DNA of 64,000 nucleotides from Nitrospira tepida (GTDB lineage: Bacteria; Nitrospirota; Nitrospiria; Nitrospirales; Nitrospiraceae), in assembly GCF_947241125.1 (NCBI RefSeq), contig NZ_OX365700.1:4498461-4562460 (forward strand), written 5' to 3'. The translations under genes were made by a program, and so were the position numbers. Under the pieces are notes generated by a model. It made no database searches, was not told where the DNA came from, and saw nothing but the letters and a program-made list of their open reading frames with translations. This document shows positions 26,869 to 35,311 of this stretch, one piece after another. Within the stretch, counting starts at the first letter, position 1. Every line of letters begins with the position of its first letter.

Positions 26869-28116
26869 TCAAACACCTACATTATGGGATTGCAGCATCG
26901 CGCAGATTCGTTCGGAGATCAGATCGCCCGCCAGCCGATGGGCCGTGGCGTTCCAGTGCCCATCGCCCAGCTTGGCGTTCGGAAACCCGTGCAGAAAGAC
27001 ACCCTGTTGCGCGGCGTAGGCGGCCAGAGGCTCGGCCAGACTCAACGATGCGATGCCCTCCCGCCTCGCCAAGGCCTGAATGCGTCGATCCGGGTAGTAG
27101 AGATCCGGCACCCCGAGTCGTCGGGCGACCGCCTCTCGATGTTGAAGGTCGGGGTGAACCTGGTCGGGATTCGAAAGGCTCACCAGAAGGAATCGGCTCC
27201 CTCCGGCTTCCGCCGCCCGCTTCGCCAGCACCACCAAGGCTTCGGTGATCGTCCAGGCCTCCGTCCAGAGCGGATCGGTCGGTTCAAGATAGACCGTGGC
27301 ATCAAGATCGATCTCCGGGCCGGCTTCGGCTTTCATCCGCCGTTGATGGACGGCTTCGTTCAGGGCGCCCTTCAATCTGTACTTGGCTTCGCGGATGAGT
27401 TGGAGCACGCGGGAGAACTCAAAGGCTTCGGAACTGAACGGGAGCTGCTGGAGTCGAAACGCGACCGACCGGCGAAACGCATCATCCAGGACCAATCGCC
27501 CGTCCTTGAAGGCGTAGTAGGGCCGGACCGAGTCTCCGTCCAATTCTCGCGAATTCCCGCGAATGTCGTTGCCCGTGAACAGCGCCAGCAGGACGAGATC
27601 CGGATGATACGGGCGGACCTTATGACGCAGCACGAGCAGCTCTTGGGCCGTACTGTACCCGGACACGCCGAAATTCACGGCTTCGACCGACCGTCCGGCG
27701 AGCGCGGGGCAGCCTCGCAACTCCTGTTCGAGTCTGGCCCAATAGGTCTGGTCCATGGGAAGCTGGAGCGCCTCCGTGTAGGAGTCGCCCAGGACCGCGA
27801 TCCGAAAGGTCCCCGGCGGTTTCTCCAGGCTGTGTTCACGGTCGCGCAGGCCTGCGCGGTTGATCGTGACATAGGCCTCGCCCTCCTTGTGCCAGAACCC
27901 CCGTGCCCCAGGCTTGTGAGCATATCCGGTCAGATCATCAGGGAGGTAGAAATAGGGGTAGGACACGCCGAGCACACGAAGACCGATTTCCGCGAGGACG
28001 AATGCCACGCAACAGCCGCTCAAGACCAATGCGATGTGGCTCGCCCATTGTTTCACCACGCTCGGCCTCCGATGGCGTTCCCACATCATAGGAGCGCGGT
28101 CAGTCCGGCTCAACAT
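26869..28116 (-). CDS. Membrane-anchored SGNH/GDSL hydrolase-like protein
   Basis: About 415 residues from ATG 28116 (GAGAGAG directly before it; 28089 is an alternative). An N-terminal membrane anchor (HIALVLSGCCVAFVLAEIGL) is followed by an SGNH hydrolase domain: VLGDSYTEALQ (block I Ser), NFGVSGYST (Gly), LLALFTGNDI (Asn) and GDGHWNATAH (catalytic Asp-x-x-His) near the end. These enzymes add or remove O-acetyl groups on extracellular polysaccharides, like the AlgX/AlgJ family. It is the first gene of the leftward locus. Confidence 0.85.
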   Translation of the reverse strand: MLSRTDRAPMMWERHRRPSVVKQWASHIALVLSGCCVAFVLAEIGLRVLGVSYPYFYLPDDLTGYAHKPGARGFWHKEGEAYVTINRAGLRDREHSLEKPPGTFRIAVLGDSYTEALQLPMDQTYWARLEQELRGCPALAGRSVEAVNFGVSGYSTAQELLVLRHKVRPYHPDLVLLALFTGNDIRGNSRELDGDSVRPYYAFKDGRLVLDDAFRRSVAFRLQQLPFSSEAFEFSRVLQLIREAKYRLKGALNEAVHQRRMKAEAGPEIDLDATVYLEPTDPLWTEAWTITEALVVLAKRAAEAGGSRFLLVSLSNPDQVHPDLQHREAVARRLGVPDLYYPDRRIQALARREGIASLSLAEPLAAYAAQQGVFLHGFPNAKLGDGHWNATAHRLAGDLISERICAMLQSHNVGV

Positions 28117-28270
28117 CTCTCTCGACGCACGATGCCGCTTCAAAGCACCAGGAATAGACCCATAGAGTGAGTGCCGGCATCGCAGGTGCGCAGGCGCGAC
28201 CCGGCCTAAGGCTCCTCGCACTCGTGTCACCCCGACCTCCGCTTGCAATCTTGAGTTTCCGGCACCAAAC

Positions 28271-28954
28271 ATGCAGTCTGTTCCCCAACAGGTTGAACGC
28301 ATGAAATTGCGTCCCGATGAACAGCCTGTGGAAATCGTGGTCGGTACGCACCGGCTCCAGGGTATTCTCTGTGTCCCTGACCACCCAAGAGGAATCGTTC
28401 TCTTTGCACATGGGAGCGGGAGCGGACGGTTGAGCCCTCGCAACCAATTCGTGGCCCGGCACCTTCAGCAGGGACAGATGGCGACGTTATTGATGGATCT
28501 GTTGGAGGAGTGGGAAGCCGAGGATCGTCGAAACGTCTTCGATATTCCCCTGCTCGCCGGGAGAGTGCGCGGGGCAACCGAGTGGCTTGGCGGGCAATCC
28601 ACAACTGAACGACTCCGCGTCGGCTATTTCGGGGCCAGCACCGGAGCGGGAGCGGCCTTACAGGCCGCAGCCCAGGCGCCGGACCAGGTGGCGGCGGTGG
28701 TATCGCGCGGCGGGCGACCGGATCTGGCCGCGACCTACCTGCCGGAGGTGACGGCGCCGACATTGCTTATTGTCGGAGGAGACGATCGGCCGGTCATCGA
28801 GCTGAATCGCGAGGCCCTTTCCCTGCTCACCTGTCCCAAACAACTCATCATCGTCCCAGGCGCCTCCCACCTCTTCGAAGAACCAGGGACATTGGAGCAG
28901 GTGGCCACGCTCGCGCTCGACTGGTTTCAACGATACCTGTCTCCTTCTTCCTAA
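28271..28954 (+). CDS. Alpha/beta hydrolase of the dienelactone hydrolase family
   Basis: A 227-residue cytosolic protein with the alpha/beta hydrolase pattern: VLFAHGSGSGRLSPRN (oxyanion loop), nucleophile elbow GYFGASTGAGAA with Ser at the centre, VGGDDRPV (acid) and GASHLFEEPG (catalytic His). An ATG at 28301 is an alternative start. Homologues often sit beside or are fused to phosphoribosyltransferases such as the one at 36262. Substrate unknown. It is transcribed away from the polysaccharide locus. Confidence 0.87.
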   Translation: MQSVPQQVERMKLRPDEQPVEIVVGTHRLQGILCVPDHPRGIVLFAHGSGSGRLSPRNQFVARHLQQGQMATLLMDLLEEWEAEDRRNVFDIPLLAGRVRGATEWLGGQSTTERLRVGYFGASTGAGAALQAAAQAPDQVAAVVSRGGRPDLAATYLPEVTAPTLLIVGGDDRPVIELNREALSLLTCPKQLIIVPGASHLFEEPGTLEQVATLALDWFQRYLSPSS

Positions 28955-29027
28955 TTCCTCATTCCTCATTCCTCACTTTTCGACTTTCCCCACATTGCCC
29001 CTTCGCGCCGCAATGTGAACTTCAATC

Positions 29028-29046
29028 CTGGGGAGAATCTCCCCAG
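29028..29046. promoter_or_regulatory. Perfect 9-bp inverted repeat upstream of the efflux genes
   Basis: CTGGGGAGA-A-TCTCCCCAG is a perfect dyad with one central base, 126 bases upstream of the adaptor ATG. It could be an operator for that operon or a hairpin at the end of the hydrolase transcript; no U tract follows. Confidence 0.4.
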
Positions 29047-29171
29047 TGAGAAATCCCTCTCATTCGAAAATATCGGCACCTGGCACCGATTGCGGTCTTC
29101 CCGACTCTCCCTGGGCGGCACTCCTCTTGCTCCACTCAAGAAGTGATCAAGTTCGATATGGCTGATAAACA

Positions 29172-30500
29172 ATGGACGACGCTGCCACAGAACAGGACCG
29201 GCAAAGCACACTGGATCGAGTCCAGCCTCTTTCAGGCAGTGGCAAGACCACCCCCATCCCCTTCACGTCCAGGCTCATTCCGGTGGAGGCTGCTCCAGTT
29301 GAGATGATCCCCCAGGGCGCGCGGACCCGCCGGAGATGGCTGTTGCCGCTCCTCCTGATCCTTGCCATAGGGGCGGTCGTCTATTGGCAATGGGGATCAC
29401 GGGGAGGGTCTGCGCGAACCTACAAGACCGCCCTCGTCGATCGAGGTCCGATTGTCGCAACCGTCACCGCGACCGGGTCGGTCAATCCGGTGACCTCGGT
29501 GCTGGTCGGCAGCCAAGTCAGCGGCAGGATCAAGACGCTCTATGCGGATTACAACTCGGAGGTGAAGCAGGGCCAGAAGATCGCCCAGATCGAACCGGCG
29601 CTATTTGCGGCGCGCGCCGCCCAGGCCTCCGCCGCGGTCAAGACCGCGTTCGGCGCCCTCGCCAAAGCCCGTGCCGCATTGGCCCAGCGCAAGCTCGAGT
29701 TGGATCGCGCCACCAATCTGAGGCGACAGCAGTTCATTCCGCAGGCCGATCTGGATCTGGCGAGGACCAATTTCCGCGACGCGCTTGCGCAGGTGCAAGT
29801 GGCCCAGGCCCAGGTGGAACAGGCGCAAGCGGCTTATGCGGTCGCGGACCTGGATTTGTCTCTCACCACGATCTATTCACCCGTGGACGGGACCGTCATC
29901 TCCCGCAACGTCGATGTCGGACAGACCGTCGCGGCCACCTTGCAGACCCCCACTCTGTTTGTGATCGCCCAGGACTTGACCAAGATGCAGGTCAACGCGA
30001 GCGTCAGCGAAGCCGATATCGGAGGCCTTGCCGAAGGCCACGAGGCGGAGTTCATGGTGGATGCCTATCCGGCCGAGACCTTCACCGGGGCCGTGGTGCA
30101 AGTGAGGAACGCGCCGATCAATGTCCAGAACGTGATCACCTATGACGTCATCATCGAAGTCGACAACCATGCGCTCAAGTTGAAACCGGGCATGACGGCA
30201 AACGTGTCGATCGTTCGGGCCTATAAAGACAATGTGCTACGGGTGCCGAATGCCGCGCTCCGCTTCAAGATGCCGGATGCGTCGGTCGAGTCGAAACGCC
30301 CGATCGTCTGGTCGCTCGACACTCAGGATCGCCCGCAAACCCGTTCTCTGATACCCGGTATCACCGATGGCAACATCACGGAAGTGGCAGGCGGGGACCT
30401 CCGCGTGGGAGACCGCGTGATCGTGGGCATGGGGTCTGACGAGGAAACAGATCGCAAGACCTTGCCGCCTGGATTCGGCGTCGGACCGAGGATGCGATAA
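29172..30500 (+). CDS. MacA/HlyD-like periplasmic adaptor subunit
   Basis: A 442-residue membrane fusion protein: short cytoplasmic tail, one membrane segment (LLPLLLILAIGAVVYW), a lipoyl/barrel-sandwich domain split by a coiled-coil hairpin (residues ~130-225, e.g. AQVQVAQAQVEQAQ) and a beta-barrel with the family signature TVISRNVDVGQTVAA. It would link an inner-membrane transporter to an outer-membrane channel. A MacB-like permease gene follows after 33 bases; no TolC-like gene is present in the window. Confidence 0.92.
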   Translation: MDDAATEQDRQSTLDRVQPLSGSGKTTPIPFTSRLIPVEAAPVEMIPQGARTRRRWLLPLLLILAIGAVVYWQWGSRGGSARTYKTALVDRGPIVATVTATGSVNPVTSVLVGSQVSGRIKTLYADYNSEVKQGQKIAQIEPALFAARAAQASAAVKTAFGALAKARAALAQRKLELDRATNLRRQQFIPQADLDLARTNFRDALAQVQVAQAQVEQAQAAYAVADLDLSLTTIYSPVDGTVISRNVDVGQTVAATLQTPTLFVIAQDLTKMQVNASVSEADIGGLAEGHEAEFMVDAYPAETFTGAVVQVRNAPINVQNVITYDVIIEVDNHALKLKPGMTANVSIVRAYKDNVLRVPNAALRFKMPDASVESKRPIVWSLDTQDRPQTRSLIPGITDGNITEVAGGDLRVGDRVIVGMGSDEETDRKTLPPGFGVGPRMR

Positions 30501-30533
30501 GAGCGAGGCGCCCGGGGAAAGGCCCCGCCCTGT

Positions 30534-31778
30534 ATGCCACGTTCACTCCTTTCATTGCGGATGACCGGTCAGTTGGCGATTCGCGTGCTGGCGCGTAATC
30601 CGCTTCGCACCGGGCTCACGATGCTCGGGATCGTCATCGGCATCGGCGCCGTCGTGACCATGGTCAGCGTCGGCGAGGGCGCCAGTGCCCTCATCCAATC
30701 CGAAATCTCAAGTCTGGGCCTGAACGCGGTGATTATCGTGCCAGGCGCCACGACGGTGGGGGGCGTCCGATCCGGCTTGGGGGGGGTGTCCACGCTCACC
30801 GTGGACGATGCCAGGGAGATCCAGAAGCGCGTGCGCGGCGTATCGCTCATGACCTATGCGACGAGAGGTGTGCTTCAAGTCGTCCGCGAAAACAAGAACT
30901 GGAATACGGTCGTGACCGGCGTGACCGCCTCGCTGCCGGACATTCGGGACTGGCCGGTGGAAGCGGGCACGTTCTTTTCCCAATCGGACGAGGACGTGGC
31001 TGCCAAGGTCGCGGTGTTGGGGCGGACAGTGGCCCAGAACCTGTTTGAGCGGGGAGAAGAGATCGTCGGGGCGCAGATCCGCATCAAGAACGTGCCGCTG
31101 CGCGTGCTGGGGGTCTTGAAGCCGAAGGGCCAGTCCTTCACTGGCCAGGATCAGGACGACATTGTCTTCCTGCCCTTTTCAACGGCCGAGCGGAAGGTCC
31201 TGGGAACAAAACTGTTGGGCACGGTGGGGGCCATCTTCGTGAAGGCCGGTCCGGAGGCTCGCATGTCGGAGATGGTCCAGGATGTCCGCGAGTTGTTGAG
31301 AGCGCGCCATCGACTGCACCAAACGGAAGAAGACGACTTTACGGTCCGTACGATGGAAGACGTGGCCAAGATGTCGGCCGGGACAAGCCGAACGATGATG
31401 CTGCTGTTGCTGGGGATCGCCTCGATCGCGTTGTTGGTCGGTGGGATCGGGATCATGAACATCCTGCTGGTTTCAGTGACCGAACGGACACGCGAGATCG
31501 GGATTCGGATGGCCCTCGGGGCCAAGCGGCAGGATATCCTGCTCCAGTTTCTCATGGAGGCGGTGGTGCTTAGTTCGGTCGGCGGATTGCTCGGCGTCTT
31601 GGTCGGCATCGGCGGAGCACGGGTCTTGTCCGGGCTCGCCGGCTGGCCGGTCACCATCTCCCTGGACGCGATCGTTGTCGCCGTGCTGTTTTCGGTGGCG
31701 GTCGGCATCTTTTTCGGTCTCTACCCGGCGAACCGAGCCTCTCGCCTCAATCCGATCGAAGCGCTGCACTATGAATGA
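30534..31778 (+). CDS. MacB-type ABC transporter permease without ATPase domain
   Basis: A 414-residue protein with the MacB_PCD/FtsX organisation: a first membrane helix after RNPLRTGLTMLGIVIGIG, a large periplasmic domain of about 220 residues, and three C-terminal helices (LLGIASIALLVGGIGIMNI; RTREIGIRMALGAKRQDI coupling helix). Full-length MacB carries an N-terminal ATPase that is absent here, and no ABC ATPase gene is adjacent. The ATP-binding partner must be encoded elsewhere, or the complex works differently. Confidence 0.9.
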   Translation: MPRSLLSLRMTGQLAIRVLARNPLRTGLTMLGIVIGIGAVVTMVSVGEGASALIQSEISSLGLNAVIIVPGATTVGGVRSGLGGVSTLTVDDAREIQKRVRGVSLMTYATRGVLQVVRENKNWNTVVTGVTASLPDIRDWPVEAGTFFSQSDEDVAAKVAVLGRTVAQNLFERGEEIVGAQIRIKNVPLRVLGVLKPKGQSFTGQDQDDIVFLPFSTAERKVLGTKLLGTVGAIFVKAGPEARMSEMVQDVRELLRARHRLHQTEEDDFTVRTMEDVAKMSAGTSRTMMLLLLGIASIALLVGGIGIMNILLVSVTERTREIGIRMALGAKRQDILLQFLMEAVVLSSVGGLLGVLVGIGGARVLSGLAGWPVTISLDAIVVAVLFSVAVGIFFGLYPANRASRLNPIEALHYE

Positions 31779-32223
31779 CGAAGGCCCCGTCAAGCGTCAT
31801 GCGTCAACCGACAAGCGTCAGAACGTAAGGAAACGGAATGAGAAGGAGCCGCGCTTTTCCCAACGGATGACGAATGACGATTGGCGGTCTAGCGTAGACG
31901 AGATCGACGGATGATCTGTTAGGACTGGATCACATCGCGGTTGGCTGGAGCACACAAAAAAACCGGCGGAGGTTGGTTCGGAGAGCTCGGCTTTCACTTG
32001 TGGGATCTTGGAGAGGCTTTAGGCTTCCCGACCTTGCCGGGCCTGCACACCACCTCTACACCTGACCCCTCTTCATCTCGCTGTACCTCTCACCACCCCT
32101 CCGCCTACTCATAGGTAAGTCCTTCTGCCGGCGATTCAAGCCCTGAAGTCCCTTCTAACGGAATCCCATTTATTGTCGGACTCACCGATTGATTCTCGTG
32201 AAAAAGTGGCTAATCAGTCTCCA
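31779..32223. other. Intergenic region with no gene
   Basis: No credible gene in either direction. The first ~130 bases are rich in CGTCA/TGACG pentamers like other spacers in this window. A possible promoter precedes the candidate RNA: TTGATT (32189-32194), 16 bases, TAATCA (32211-32216). Confidence 0.6.
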
Positions 32224-32510
32224 GAGAGAAAGGGGGCGAGGAACGCCTAAGAAGTCAAAGGTCGGCATCCTGGGTTGGTGACCCGCTCTTACGCAGTGCG
32301 AGGGGAGAGGATGTCGCTCCTGTGGGTGTTGCGGGGTTGAGATTCGAGGGTACGCGCCATGAGTTCGGTGCCAGTAGGCACGACCGTCTGATGCGAGTCC
32401 GATGAGGGTGGCGCGGGACGATCTGGGACGGTTGGGTTGCTGGAGGGTCGTCCGAACCAATCCCGGCTAGTGGGCAGGCCCGGTATCCAGTAAGAGCGGG
32501 CCGTTTTTTT
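32224..32510 (+). ncRNA. Candidate structured non-coding RNA (unclassified)
   Basis: No protein-like frame spans this stretch, but it holds nested complementary segments. CCCGCTCTTAC (32282-32292) is an exact complement of GTAAGAGCGGG (32490-32500), closing a ~220-base domain. Inside are CGCGCCAT (32353-32360) against GTGGCGCG (32408-32415, one wobble), hairpin GTGCC/GGCAC (32368-32381) and GGACGA/TCGTCC (32416-32453). The 3' end coincides with an intrinsic terminator that shares bases with the closing stem. I find no signature of RNase P, tmRNA, SRP or 6S RNA. The 5' end is a guess from a weak promoter. Confidence 0.45.
32477..32510 (+). terminator. Rho-independent terminator
   Basis: GGCCCG (32477-32482) pairs with CGGGCC (32497-32502), followed by G and seven T residues. 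It ends the candidate RNA. Its right arm overlaps the long-range stem, so the two structures exclude each other. Confidence 0.75.
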
Positions 32511-32566
32511 GTGAGGTCAACGCATTCATCCTTCCGTCTTTCTGCCTTGTCTCCCTATCATTCGTC

Positions 32567-33295
32567 TCAGAACAGGCCGGCGATGCCGGTGCTGATCTTC
32601 TCCTGAACGATCGGGGTCGCTTCAGGAACATCCAGATCCTTCTGCAACACGTGGCCGACCATCCTCATCTGCTGGACCTTGGGAGCGGCACCGCCCGTTG
32701 CCGGCATTCCGGCCGGTCGGCCGAGCGGCTTGCCCAGCCTGCGGTCGGTGATCGGGACATCGGCCGCGCAGAGATAGGTTACCCCTTCTTCCGGAGGCGG
32801 CTCCATCCCAAACCCGCCTCGGCCGCTCATGGCCATGCGCATGATCGCGTTCATATCCATGCCGCCCATCATGGCGGACAGGTCTTCTCCCTTCGTCACG
32901 GAGGTCACGGCGCTCCCGCCGGTGCTGATTCCGGAACCGAATCCGCTTTGTGCCACGGTTTCCGGCTTCACCCCTTGGCCGGACTTGTGGCAATAGGCCA
33001 CCTTGGCTTGGATCCAGTAGTTGGCCTGCTCGGGATCGGCGGCAAGCTGATAGCCTTTGGCGGCAAGCTTCTGGCCGACGACCCCCAGATTGACCTGCTG
33101 GTTTTCAGAGACGTTGCGCGGCTGGAGATAGACAGTGCGGCTCGTGCTCGGCTCAAGGAAGATCGTGTTGCTGTTCACGAGTCCCGAGCGGATGACGTTC
33201 GAGCAGCCGACGGTCAGAACGGACAAGATGATGAGAAAGAATGGGCTTATGAAACGAAACACGTGAAACGCAAGACGATCAGACGAGTCGGCCAT
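32567..33295 (-). CDS. TraT-like outer-membrane lipoprotein (copy 1)
   Basis: A 242-residue protein with a lipobox (ILSVLTVGC, lipidated Cys about residue 31) and the TraT/YoaF-like N-terminal pattern FLEPSTSRTVYLQPRNVSENQ and KLAAKGYQLAADPEQANYWIQAKV. The Met/Gly-rich middle and the C-terminal part with TYLCAADVPITDRRLG match its neighbour, 233 residues, in layout. TraT of F plasmids blocks complement and conjugation; chromosomal relatives have unknown roles. The ATG overlaps the upstream stop (TGATG). Confidence 0.82.
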   Translation of the reverse strand: MADSSDRLAFHVFRFISPFFLIILSVLTVGCSNVIRSGLVNSNTIFLEPSTSRTVYLQPRNVSENQQVNLGVVGQKLAAKGYQLAADPEQANYWIQAKVAYCHKSGQGVKPETVAQSGFGSGISTGGSAVTSVTKGEDLSAMMGGMDMNAIMRMAMSGRGGFGMEPPPEEGVTYLCAADVPITDRRLGKPLGRPAGMPATGGAAPKVQQMRMVGHVLQKDLDVPEATPIVQEKISTGIAGLF

Positions 33296-33996
33296 CAGAA
33301 GTTTCCCGCCACCGCCGCGCTGAGTTTCTGTTGGAGCAGCGATGTGGCCTCCTCTTCTTTCATTTTCTTCTGATGCACGCTGGCCGCAAGTCGCGTTTGA
33401 TAGACCCCTGACGGCTCACCGGAAGCGGCCACATGGCCGGAGACCGCGGAGCGATCGGCAATCTGCAGATCGGTCACGCAGGCATAGATGACTTCGTCGG
33501 TGCCCGCTCGACCGGACGGCCCTCCGAACAGGCTGCCCACCGCGCTGCCGATGCCCTCGATCGCCCCGAGTCCCATGGAGGCCGCCGCGCCCGCCATGGC
33601 GCCCTGCGGCCCCGCCATGCTCGCCAAGCCGGCTAGGCTGTTGAGGCCGCCCATCATCGAGGATCCAAAGCCGGTTCCGTAGCCGCTGGCGACCATCGCC
33701 TCCACCGACAACTCCGGTTTCGTGACGTTGCAGTAGACGATGTTGGCGAGCACGAGATAGTTGGCCGCATCCGGATCTTGGACGACTTGATAACCCTTCG
33801 CCGCCAATCGAGCGCCAAGGTCGGTGAGCGTCGCCGCCTGATTGTCCGACGAATTGCGCGCCTGGACGAAGACGGTGTGCTGGATGCTCGGTTGGAGGAA
33901 GAAGGTGCTGCTGGAAATCAGATCGGTATCTTTGATGTTGCCGGCACAGGCAGGCAGAAAGCTAGCCAGCAAAAGCCACCACGCACGGTATCGCAT
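33295..33996 (-). CDS. TraT-like outer-membrane lipoprotein (copy 2)
   Basis: A 233-residue lipoprotein precursor from ATG 33996 (GAGG ribosome site): lipobox LLASFLPAC, then FFLQPSIQHTVFVQARNSSDNQ and RLAAKGYQVVQDPDAANYLVLANI, the same TraT-family architecture as the next gene. A long glycine/alanine/methionine-rich segment (about 120-170) resembles a membrane-inserting hairpin. The pair looks like an old tandem duplication expressed from one transcript. Confidence 0.82.
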   Translation of the reverse strand: MRYRAWWLLLASFLPACAGNIKDTDLISSSTFFLQPSIQHTVFVQARNSSDNQAATLTDLGARLAAKGYQVVQDPDAANYLVLANIVYCNVTKPELSVEAMVASGYGTGFGSSMMGGLNSLAGLASMAGPQGAMAGAAASMGLGAIEGIGSAVGSLFGGPSGRAGTDEVIYACVTDLQIADRSAVSGHVAASGEPSGVYQTRLAASVHQKKMKEEEATSLLQQKLSAAVAGNF

Positions 33997-34092
33997 GACG
34001 CCTCGATGTAGGCGGCGAAGAAGTCGGCCCTGCATTCTAGGTCATGAGTTACCACGCTGACAACAGGCCGGAAGAACCCCGTCTCCCTGTTC

Positions 34093-35088
34093 TTACACCA
34101 GGATCGTGCCTTGTCCTTGCCGCCAGCGCACGGGGGTGCCGAAGGCCGCGCACTTCCGCTCCATCGTCCGCTCGAGAAACGTCCGTTCTGTTCCCTTCGC
34201 AAGCCGCACCCGGAACTCGTCGATCGCGACCGGGACGAGCCGGATCTGCGCCACCCGCCCCTGCTCCAACTCCGCCACGAACAGAAACGAGAGATCGTTC
34301 CGCTCGGCGGGGTCCACGGCATAGTCGTCTACAAAGTCGCCGGCGGCATAGAGGATGGCGCGATGCCGGTAGAGTTCAATCCCCTGGGGCGTATGGTTGG
34401 AATGGCCCCAGTAGAGATCGGCTCCCAGGTCGATGAGATCGTGGGCCAGCGCCTGCATAGCCCGGCTGGGCGATCCCCAGTTCGGCCCCACATGGGCGCT
34501 CAGGATGACAAGCTGCGCGCGCTGCCTTGCCGATCGAATCAGCCGTGACAGCCGCTCCCGATAGGGCTCGATCAGCCCACCGGTTCCGTACCGAATGAAG
34601 TGCACGCCGGCCGTCCGATCCGTCGCCTCCCATTCCGGCTCGTTGTCCGTCAGACCGATCACAGTCACGGTGCCGGAGGACGTCGCCAGATACATCGGCT
34701 CGAGCGCCTGAGCCAGCGTGGTTCCGGCGCCCGTATGTTGGATTCCCGCGGCATCGAGCCTCTCCAGACAATCTCGCAGGGCCTCCGGTCCGTAATCGAG
34801 CACGTGATTATTGGCCAGGGTCACCCCGTCGATCTCTGCGGCGCGCAGGACCTCGATGGCCCTGGGATCGGCGCGAAAGTGAAAGGCCTTGCTGTCCGGT
34901 CTCCATTCGCGGCCTCGGTCGCTGATGACGCACTCGAGGTTGATGAGGAGCAGATCGGCTCCCAACAGCAGCGGACACACGTCGCCCCAGACGGTTTCAG
35001 GAGGCAGGGCGTGGTTGCGGATGACCGATTCGTCCACCAACCGCCCCAACATGACATCCCCGGTCAGCGCCAGCGTCATGGGCTGCAT
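34093..35088 (-). CDS. CapA-family metallophosphatase-like protein
   Basis: A 331-residue protein with the poly-gamma-glutamate synthesis CapA motifs in order: LTGDVMLGRLVDE, INLECVISDRG, LANNHVLDYG, LSAHVGPNWG and WGHSNHTPQGIE, which form the binuclear metal site of a calcineurin-like fold. No signal peptide is visible, so it is probably cytosolic, unlike the membrane-anchored CapA of Bacillus. No other capsule peptide genes are nearby, so its substrate is unknown. Confidence 0.87.
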   Translation of the reverse strand: MQPMTLALTGDVMLGRLVDESVIRNHALPPETVWGDVCPLLLGADLLLINLECVISDRGREWRPDSKAFHFRADPRAIEVLRAAEIDGVTLANNHVLDYGPEALRDCLERLDAAGIQHTGAGTTLAQALEPMYLATSSGTVTVIGLTDNEPEWEATDRTAGVHFIRYGTGGLIEPYRERLSRLIRSARQRAQLVILSAHVGPNWGSPSRAMQALAHDLIDLGADLYWGHSNHTPQGIELYRHRAILYAAGDFVDDYAVDPAERNDLSFLFVAELEQGRVAQIRLVPVAIDEFRVRLAKGTERTFLERTMERKCAAFGTPVRWRQGQGTILV

Positions 35089-35311
35089 CTGGTTCTCATC
35101 GGCTCGACAACATCAGCGGTATCGAAAGGATGGGAAGGCTGATCGTGATGCGCCGATCGTCAACCGTGAAGGCGCTCGAAGTCCGATACGGCCTCTTCGT
35201 CCCCGAACGATTGACGGATGACGTTCGACGCATGACGACCAGACCAAGAGGCGATCACCCATTGCATTCAAGAGCCACAGGCCCCCGGCCAGCGGACTTT
35301 TTCGCATCCTG

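Noticed and set aside
28952-28975. Short array ATTCCTC x3 after the hydrolase gene
   Set aside because: Three 7-base units without spacers; simple slippage repeat, not a CRISPR array.
29082-29100. TGGCAC...TTGC resembling a sigma-54 promoter upstream of the adaptor gene
   Set aside because: The spacing between the GG and GC elements is two bases too short for a functional -24/-12 promoter.
32182-32460. Minus-strand frame of 92 codons in the intergenic region
   Set aside because: No hydrophobic or domain pattern and no ribosome site; the plus strand shows RNA-like structure and a terminator instead.
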